A stretch of 64,000 nucleotides of DNA, from NCBI RefSeq assembly GCF_950295315.1, contig NC_080181.1, positions 38,097,375 to 38,161,374 of the forward strand, in the 5' to 3' direction. The stretch's first letter is position 1; every line of letters begins with the position of its first letter. The translations under genes were made by a program, and so were the position numbers. Under the pieces are notes generated by a model, which was given only the letters and a program-made list of their open reading frames with translations, did not search any database and had not been told where the DNA came from. Positions 57,016 to 64,000 of this stretch are shown piece after piece. This DNA comes from Erinaceus europaeus. Taxonomy: Eukaryota; Chordata; Mammalia; Eulipotyphla; Erinaceidae.

Positions 57016-57103
57016 GACAGTCTTCTTTAAAGGTTAGAGAACCTAGGCAGCACTTTAGAACATGGAGAATCCTCAATGATCAACCAAATATAGGGAGAAA
57101 GAC

Positions 57104-58097
57104 TGTTGTGGCTTGCCAAATCAAATCAAATCATCAAAGGAATGATTTGATTATATAGCATGTAGACTCCAGAATCTTCTTCAGTGATTAATTCTTGATG
57201 AGAGCATTAAAGGTTGGGAGAGTTAAATTAGGTTGGCAGACAGGGGGAGAGGACCCCCCCTCTTTTAATGAGACTGGGGCTGTTTATGATGCTGTCACAA
57301 CACTTTATTCAATACATATACAATCCCAATACCCCGGTACCTCTCCTATGAACTATAATGGCGCAGGTAAGGTCTCATCAGTGATGTCCTCTTAAACAGT
57401 CTGATCTCTCTGGCAGGTCTGGAAACTGGTGGTCTTGCTATAGTAGGTCCGGTAGTCTGTGGTCAGCCTAGGGCAGGTCCAGCGGTCTGTGGTCAGCAGG
57501 CAGTTTGGTCTCTCTAAGAGGTCCAGATGTGGTTAGCCTGGAGAGCAGGTAGTTTGATCTCTCTAGCAGGTCCGGATGTGGTCAGCCTGGCCTGGAGAGC
57601 AGGTACAGATGTGGTAAGCCTGGAGAACTGTCTGCCTTTGGTCCAGCTTAGGAATCAGTAAACCATGACCACCCAAGGGTTGAGCTGAAGTGGTTGTGCG
57701 ACGAGGGGACAGGCACAGGGGAGTGACATCACAGATTGCTCCGTTTCAGTCAGTCCGTTCAGTGTCCATTTCACTGACTTTTTATCTGGGCTTGTCTAAC
57801 ATGTCAAACTAAACTTATCGACCTAAACAGGCGCATCTGTTATCTCAGGTTTGAGCCTCTGGTTGCTGTTTGTGAGGAAAATATTTTTTCTCTTTCTCAA
57901 AAATATTTTGACAAATATTTACCACCAACTTCTCACAAATATTTACTAGTTGTTTCATAAATATTTTTCACACATTCTTATATACTGTCACTTAATTATT
58001 TTAACATTTTAAATATTCAGTCATTCTAACTTTACTGCAATTGAATGTTATACAGGGGGGCACCTGTCTGAATGCATGAATTTTCCTGTTCCTGACA
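57104..58097 (-). mobile_element. LTR-like block with internal tandem repeats
   Basis: On the - strand it begins tgtcaggaacaggaaaattc and ends ...gccacaaca, so it has TG...CA ends, with AATAAA at 57304-57309 about 200 bp before the 3' end. The interior at about 57400-57625 holds several imperfect tandem units of about 50-60 bp (ggtccggatgtggtcagcct type). No TSD is found at these ends (aaagac against attctc), so either the boundaries are wrong or the flanks were rearranged. No coding sequence is present. It probably belongs to an endogenous retrovirus family different from the other LTRs here. Confidence 0.6.
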
Positions 58098-58144
58098 ATT
58101 CTCTTCTAGTAAAACTCTTCCCACCCTCAAAACACTGGCAGCAA

Positions 58145-58556
58145 AGAGGATCTAAAGGGGGTTAAATTGTTATGTGGAGAGAGCCAGGTGGTGACGCAGC
58201 AGGTTAAGCACACATGGTGTGAAGTGCAAGGGCTGGCGTTAAGGATCCTGGTTGGAGCCCCTGGCTCCCCACTTGCTGGGGGTTCGCTTCACAGGCAGTG
58301 AAGCAGGTCTGCAGGTGTCTATCTTTCTCTCCCCCTCTCTGTCTTCCCCTCTTCTCTCAATTTCTCTCAGTCCTATCCAACAACAATGACAGCAATAAAA
58401 ATAATAATGATAATAAGGGCAACAAAAGGGCAAAAATAAAATTAAAAAAGAAAAAAGATTGAAACAATTATTATATGGAAAACTGAAAAATGTTATACAT
58501 ATACAAACCACTGTATTTTACTGTTAACTATAAACCATTAACCCCCAATAAAGAAA
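58145..58556 (+). mobile_element. Composite L1-like repeat, split by a SINE
   Basis: The left part (actggcagcaaagaggatct, ttaaattgttatgtgga) and right part (ggaaaactgaaaaatgttat ... cccccaataaagaaaa) match the unit at 10155-10312 in order. A family B SINE separates them. Confidence 0.6.
58182..58455 (+). repeat. tRNA-derived SINE, family B
   Basis: gagccaggtggtgacgcagc, gcaggttaagcacacatggt, ggcagtgaagcaggtctgca and an AATAAT-rich tail. The flanks aattgttatgtgga and aattattatatgga look like a decayed TSD. Confidence 0.88.
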
Positions 58557-58914
58557 AAATTCCAACAAAACAAAACAAAACAAAACAAACAAACAAGCAA
58601 AATAACCACTGGCAGCTAGTGACTGGCTGATTGTAACTCAAGATGCACCAAAGCCAAGTCCTCAGCATATCAGATTGGTTCCATGCCCTGCACAGACAGG
58701 TTGGTACAAATGAGGAATCTCCTCATCGTGTGTCGGTGTGAATATCATTACTTCAGTCCCTACAGTTCCTTATAGAAAATACCTAGCATGCCTTGATAAA
58801 GTGCACCTGTTAAAAAAAAACAAAAAACTGACACTAATGATTGAATAACTGAATGTTTCCTAGGACTGGAAACAAGGCAAGGGTCCCTGTCCTTAGCGTC
58901 CTCCATCTCTCTCT

Positions 58915-58982
58915 ATCTCTCTGTCTCCCTCTCCCTCTCCCTCTCCCTCTCCCTCTCTCTCTCTCTTTTTCTCTCTCTCTCC
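58915..58982. repeat. (CTCTCC)n / (CT)n low-complexity tract
   Basis: About five CTCCCT units flanked by CT runs, 270 bp before the last OCA2 exon of the window. Confidence 0.9.
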
Positions 58983-59255
58983 AGCACAATAATGCAAAGG
59001 GTTCTAGCTAGTCCAATGAAACAAGGAATTGCTTTTCATATAGAACATAATGAACTATTGTATTATTTATAGATTTATGAATTTTTGCTTGCTGATAATT
59101 TCTTTCTTCCTACTTGCAAAGCGGTCCCTTTGATGGTGCCTGCAATCATCAGATCAAAAGTGAAAGGATCTGAGTGTGACAGAACAGAAGGGAACAGAAG
59201 CTTCCCACCAGGGTAAGCCAAGACTTCATTCTTACTTCTGATGCTTTGGTTCCAG

Positions 59256-59349
59256 GTAACGGGACCCTGATTGGCGCATCTGCAAATGTCGTATGTGCAG
59301 GGATTGCAGAGCAGCATGGATATGGCTTCTCCTTCATGGAGTTTTTCAG
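59256..59349 (+). CDS. OCA2: OCA2 coding exon (human exon 23 equivalent)
   Basis: This exon is preceded by ctttggttccag and followed by gtactg, a less canonical but valid GT donor. It is 94 bp, begins with the last two bases of the split Gly codon and ends in a split codon. The reading is [20 protein letters not shown], then [11 protein letters not shown]. The [10 protein letters not shown] motif is a hallmark of the P-protein/permease family and contains the positions equivalent to human Ala787 and Ser788, where missense albinism alleles are known. The last human coding exon (about 28 residues) was searched for by eye downstream to 64000 and not found, so it should lie beyond the window. Confidence 0.94.
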
Positions 59350-60784
59350 GTACTGCCTAAGTTCATTTAAATTTTCTCTTTCTGTCATTCCTAAGTTCAT
59401 TTAATTAACAAATATAGCAACACATACTATTCAGCACGAGAATAAACATCCCCCCCCCCCACGGGTATTTGGTGTAGGTGGGGCTAGCTCAGAAATCACA
59501 TTAAGCATGTATGGCAGAGACTGGTTTCTTAACACATAGGATCCTCTGAATCAGCATTTCCGGGTCAGGAAATGGTTGTGGGATTTGCAGTTATTTTGTG
59601 GTGTTGTTTTCTGGAAAAAAAAAAAAAAAGCCAACGGTCACATGTGCTGTGACTGTCCATGATGAGGGTGCAAGACAAGGGTCTGATGTCCCCAGTGCTC
59701 AACCCCCTCCCCGTTGGGAGATCCTTGGGTGGGGTCTTCTAGAACCATAGACTAGATGCCTGGGGTAAGTAGTACCTGCTAGACTGGGCTTGGTCCCTTT
59801 GTTCCTGACTCCCAACATGCCATTCGACATGGCACTGGTGCACTTTGAAAGTAGGTGAGTGTACAGAGTGAAGTTGGTGGTTCCAGGAATATGATGCTAT
59901 GAAAATAAACTTTGGATATTGAACAAAATTTCTTTCAAAGTTCTTGGACTGTCAATTTAGCTGTAAGTGTGCAGTGTGGTGTCTCTGAGAACAGTATCTC
60001 TGACTGGATGCAGAGCCTCCTGCCCTAAGCCCTGCACTTCTGCAGAGTACTGCTCACGTGGGGGTGACTGAACCTGATGTCATATCCAGGTGAGGACCAT
60101 TATCAATCTCTATGCTTAATAAGACATTGACTTTTCCTGGACATTTCCATTGTTTGTTATCCACAAATGGTATTTGGCAATTTTTCAGGGACACAGATTT
60201 GAATGCCACTCATGGGAGTCTTGGGTGTGGGAAGCCACTTGGCTTGAGAGTCAGCCACAAGAACACATTAAGATACCCCAACAGGACCCTGGGAACATCA
60301 TGGATTCCTCTGCTAATGGGTGGTACTCAAAACTGAGTCCTTAACCAGTTTCTTCTTGTTTAGTCTTTCATCTACCTCCTGCATATAAAAGGAATGCTTT
60401 TGTAATTTAAGCAAGAATTATAGTGAGAACAGCATTCATTATAGTAAATGTCTGTCACTTTAGCAACTGAACTCAAAACTTAAAATCTTGTCATTTTAAA
60501 AAAGTTCTCTTGAATGGAATCATATGATGACTTTTTAACCTCACCAAAATTGCCTAAAGTTCTTCAAAGTTGTTTTGCATAACCATATTTTATTCCTTTT
60601 TATTGTAGTTGACAGCATGCACCATAGTTGGTACCATGTGCTACCTCAATTTACCATAGTTTGTTTAATAATTCACTCACTGGAGAATGTCTGGGTTATA
60701 CCCAGTGGATAAATAAAATAAATTCATATGAGGGAACTTGTGAATATAGCTCTGATTATGTTCACATATTTTTTTTCCTTTAAG

Positions 60785-60902
60785 ATAATAAATGGGTAGA
60801 CTGATACCACAGCCATGAAGCTTCATTCAGTGCAGTAGGGACCAGGTTCACACCTGAACTCTACACATGAATGACATTAAGTGAGCTATTTCACTGGTCC
60901 TT
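60785..60902 (-). repeat. SINE remnant, family D
   Basis: agccatgaagcttcattcag and gggaccaggttcacacctga. Confidence 0.55.
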
Positions 60903-60998
60903 ACATATTGATTTTAAACACAGATTTTTATCTCATCTGGGATGAATGCCCAGAAGGCAGATTCCTGAATCATGTTGGGTTAGTAGTGTTTTGTTTTG

Positions 60999-60999
60999 A

Positions 61000-61057
<58 letters not shown>

Positions 61058-61170
61058 TGTTGAACTGAAGCTTTCTTCAGTGCATTGAGGTCGGGCTTGA
61101 ACATGGATTATGCACATAGCAAAGCAGCGCACTATCCAAGTAAGCTGTTTTGTCAGTCCTGGTTAGTTAG
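60999..61170 (-). repeat. (CA)n array beside a SINE remnant
   Basis: About 28 CA units (60999-61054) are followed by a family D-like remnant (gaactgaagctttcttcagt, cgggcttgaacatggattat). Confidence 0.7.
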
Positions 61171-61292
61171 TTTTTGGATAGCCAAAATCAGATTATTATT
61201 TTTTTTCAAGAGTGGCTGTATTTCCATATTATGTTCACATAAGCATTATATGAGCTATCCAGTTTCTGTGCATCCTCTCCAGCATTCACGTT

Positions 61293-61666
61293 TGTTGATA
61301 TGCTTCTAGTTCTGCTTCTGGGATCCCTTCTGTTACATTGCTTGATGTTGTGGTCTATTTACATGGTCAATCTGTTACATTGGTTTGGTCTCACTCCCCC
61401 TGCCTCCGGAGATTTTGGTTTAGTCTTTGCCTTTTCACGCTTCTTCCTTCTCCCCGCCCCCATCCTACATACTTCCTGGGTTCCTGACACTGCTGCCCGA
61501 AGAGAGAGAGGAGGACAGAATTGTGTGGTGATTAGATTAGATTAGTTTTTTGAACTGTTCCCTCGTGAATAAAGAAATATTGCTTCTCTGCTCAGCCGTG
61601 TGTCCCTGGTCATCTGTCTCCCACGAAGCTAGCCCAGCATACTGGCGCCCTGAACTTTGACTAACA
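61293..61666 (+). mobile_element. Solo LTR, class II family (374 bp)
   Basis: It is bounded by TG...CA and a perfect 6-bp TSD, cacgtt (61287-61292 and 61667-61672). AATAAA lies at 61568-61573. The 3' third matches the solo LTR at 40573-40892 (gaataaagaaata..., cagccgtgtgtccctggtc, gaagctagccc). The 5' part is longer, with an apparent duplication around ctgttacattg (61340 and 61370). Confidence 0.85.
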
Positions 61667-61678
61667 CACGTTCATCAG

Positions 61679-61992
61679 GTTTTTTTTTTTTTTTGTTGTT
61701 GTTGTTGTTGTTTTGTTTTTTGCCTCCAGGGCTGGGTCTGGGGGATGAATCTACTGCTTCTGGCATCCATCTTATCCATTTGTTGTTGTTGGATAGGACA
61801 GAGAGGGGTTAAGAGAGGAGGGAAAGACAGAGAGGGGGAGAGAAAGATAGACACCTGCAGACCTGCTTGACCACCTGTGAAGTGACCCCTTTGCAGGTGG
61901 GGAGCTGGGGAGCTAAAACTGGGATCCTTACTCTGGTCTTTGTGCTCAGTACTATATGTGCTTAACCTGGTGTGCTACTGCCTGGCCCTCAT
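61679..61992 (-). repeat. SINE family B with extra arm, with TSD
   Basis: It is flanked by a 9-bp direct repeat, gttcatcag (61670-61678 and 61993-62001), which overlaps the TSD of the solo LTR, so the SINE landed at the LTR edge. The tail is a T-run and GTT repeat, followed by the gcctccagggctgggtctgg arm and a family B core. Confidence 0.82.
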
Positions 61993-62049
61993 GTTCATCA
62001 GTTTTTGTGTCAATTTTTCTTACAAGTAAGAAGTGATATATTGTTGCTA

Positions 62050-62530
62050 TTTTTTAAATTGATTTAATAGTGATCAACATGACCATAGAATAAGAGGGGT
62101 GCAGTTCCCACTACCAGAGTTCTGTATCCCATCCTTTCCATTGGAAGCTTCCCTATTATTTATCCCTCTGGAAGCATGGACCCAGAATCATTATGGGGTG
62201 CAGAAGGTGGAAGGTCTGGCTTCTGTAATTGCTTCTCTGCTGGACATTGGCATTGATAGGTTGATCCATACTCCCAGCCTGTTTCTGTCTTTCCCTAGTG
62301 GAGAGGTAGGGTTCTAGGACATGTTGGTGAGGTCATCTCTAGGGTTGGTGAGGTAAGTGAGGTAAGTGAGGTTGATGTCATGGTAGTATCTGCAATTTGG
62401 TGGCTGAAAAGCATTAAGATATAAAGCAGAACAAATTGTTTAATAACCAAGAACCCAAAGGTAAGACTATAGCAGATGAGATTTGGGGTCTTCATTTTGG
62501 AAAAAGCTAGTAGGTCTATTTTAGGTATTG
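62050..62530 (-). mobile_element. L1 3' UTR fragment
   Basis: taagaggggtgcagttccca, ggtgcagaaggtggaaggtc and ttgcttctctgctggacatt. A small tandem repeat of ggtgaggtaagtga type is present at about 62343-62372. Confidence 0.78.
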
Positions 62531-63106
62531 ATATTGAACATCATTTTATAGTCTTATTTTTCAGTTGTGTATTCTGTTCAGTGACATGCCTTTTAGGGGT
62601 ATCTTTTATATGCAGTGTATTTGTTGGAACTTGCATTTGAATCAAAATAGAAATATTTTTACTTTGAAGAGGCAAGTTTAGGTCCTTGATTGATATGACT
62701 TACACTTGTCATTTGATTTAATACATTAATATCTATTTTATGTGTTGTTACTATCTTGTTACTGTCTTTGGTCCTTTTTTTAATTCAGAGGAATTACCAT
62801 CTTGGTATTTTAGTTTTATCAAAGTAATACTGGTTTATAATATCACATAAGTTTCCATTGCCCAGTCTAATAAAGCAGCACTTGTTTATGCTACATGTTC
62901 ACACTAAGAGTCAGCTATTTTCTCATTTAATCTTGAACACTTAGTTTGTATGGTTTTAAGGGTATCTTATGCTTTCTACCTATTTCTTATACAACAATTA
63001 ATACATTTATTCTATTTTCCTCCACTTATTTCTTCACATACCTACTGAGTCATTTTTTTCTTTCAAATTATAGAGTATTTGCACATTTTCCCCCACCACC
63101 CTTGCC

Positions 63107-63724
63107 TGTCAGGTTAGTGTCTCGAGAGGGAGAGATGACCCAGGAACTAAGCTCTTGGTGGCAAGGCAATACAAATCTTTATTCATTTGAGCGCATAGAG
63201 TCTGGTGCTAGCACACCTGGTTAAGCCACATGGCACAAACTGCAATGGCCTGCGTCAGCCTCCCAGTCTGCATGCCTGCCCTGACAATACCATACATGGT
63301 TAGTAAAGGGGTGGAGAAAAATGGAAAAGACTGGAAAGGTAGGAACTTCCTTAGCAACTGTTGCGAGGGTTTTAACTGGTAGGATTAATAATAATACCCT
63401 GGAGGCAGGGTGGGCCTTGAGGGTGGAAAGAAGATAGATCAAAGGAATGGAATGGGTGGGGATCTTTCAGGCAAAATAATGATTATGTAAATAGGTCATA
63501 GTATCAGGGAATGTAGGGTGAAGCAGGTTTAATGTCTTTAAGGAATGCTGGGCTCTGGTGGGAAGATCCAGGATGTTTTTGTGGGGGAGGGAAGATTTAC
63601 ATGGCCACCAACCTTTTGAGGTTTATGTGTCCCCCTTTTTGCTCAACCCTGAGACTTACCAGGTGAACTCACCTCTCAGGTCAAGCCCTGCCAGGCTCCA
63701 CCACATCCCCACAACCTCCCTGCA
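63107..63724 (-). mobile_element. LTR-like block, probable solo LTR (618 bp)
   Basis: On the - strand it starts tgcagggaggttgtggggat and ends gagacactaacctgaca, with AATAAA at 63178-63183 about 75 bp before the 3' end. The flanks cttgcc and cttgct give a 6-bp TSD with one mismatch. No coding sequence is present. Confidence 0.6.
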
Positions 63725-64000
63725 CTTGCTATGCTTGCTTGTTTTATGTCTGTAATTAAAGAGATTTACAAAATAAAATTCAAGTTACCTGTCTTCTGGC
63801 TGCCGTGTCCCATGTCACCTCTGAATGGATGAAGTTAATCTTTTAGAGAAGTTTCTGTTTTAAACAGTACAGTACCCCCTGTACTGGGGTTGCAGTTATT
63901 TCTCTATAGTCTTAACATTTGAAGGGGAGCTTGCATTCTTTTCTGATAAAATCATTGAGTCATATGTGTTTTCTCTGAGCGTCTTGAAAATGCTATCACA

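Larger units (their letters stand above)
52606..59255 (+). other. OCA2: OCA2 intron (between exons 22 and 23 equivalents)
   Basis: This intron of 6,650 bp runs from gtaagg to ttccag. It holds SINEs, a pentanucleotide/tetranucleotide array, a long LTR-like block and a SINE-split L1-like composite. Unassigned stretches are about 52606-53005, 53180-54235, 55690-56163, 57016-57103 and 58560-58910. A patch at about 54530-54610 resembles an ancient mammalian L1 fragment. Confidence 0.85.
59350..64000 (+). other. OCA2: Start of the next OCA2 intron
   Basis: It starts at the gtactg donor. Repeats are listed separately. Unassigned stretches are about 59350-60780 (with an A-run at 59613-59628 and a C-run at 59451-59461), 61166-61286, 62531-63100 and 63731-64000. 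No further coding exon was recognised. Confidence 0.8.

Noticed and set aside
57104..58097. Firm call of a solo LTR with TSD
   Set aside because: The flanks do not match at 4, 5 or 6 bp. Kept only as an LTR-like block.
59350..64000. Last OCA2 coding exon
   Set aside because: No segment encoding a suitable hydrophobic C-terminus with a splice acceptor was found. It should lie downstream of the window.

Overview
This is mammalian nuclear DNA, almost certainly from a hedgehog (Erinaceidae, probably Erinaceus). Three things point there. The tRNA-derived SINE families are hedgehog-type. There is a nearly full-length copy of Vingi, a non-LTR retrotransposon clade first defined from hedgehog genomes. 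L1s of one lineage are present at every stage of decay. I see no prokaryotic gene, CRISPR array or RNA gene.

The only host gene recognised is OCA2 (P protein, the melanosomal permease-like membrane protein), on the + strand. Three consecutive coding exons are visible at 34972-35076 (105 bp), 52512-52605 (94 bp) and 59256-59349 (94 bp). Lengths, phases and residues fit human exons 21, 22 and 23. Everything else is intronic: the intron before the first exon (1-34971, its start lies outside), two complete introns of 17,435 and 6,650 bp, and the start of the next intron (59350-64000). The last coding exon was not found and should lie downstream.

Most of the intron sequence is transposon-derived, often nested. 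The main elements are: (i) Vingi on the - strand at 1299-4378, plus a 5'-truncated Vingi on the + strand at 47679-48620 with a perfect 12-bp target-site duplication (TSD); (ii) an internally deleted class II (IAP/IAPE-like) provirus on the - strand at 5501-8498, with two 313-bp LTRs, a tRNA-Phe primer binding site, a gag matrix remnant fused to the integrase C-terminal region, and a lightly broken env; (iii) a complete 7.4-kb L1 on the - strand at 25568-32999 with intact ORF1, damaged ORF2 and a duplicated 5' promoter unit; (iv) an unusual L1 at 18212-19523 that keeps its 5' end but stops inside ORF1, flanked by a 17-bp TSD; (v) two solo LTRs of one family at 40573-40892 and 61293-61666, each with a 6-bp TSD, and two further LTR-like blocks at 57104-58097 and 63107-63724; (vi) many 5'-truncated L1 3' ends, SINEs and microsatellites.

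SINE labels used below. Family A has a head like ggtggtggtgcacctggtta. Family B has a head like ggtagcgcagcgggttaag. Family C contains gacagcataatggttatgca. Family D is an older, diverged group. Repeat edges are good to about 10 bp unless a TSD is quoted. All identifications come from reading the sequence and from knowledge of the families; no database search was run.
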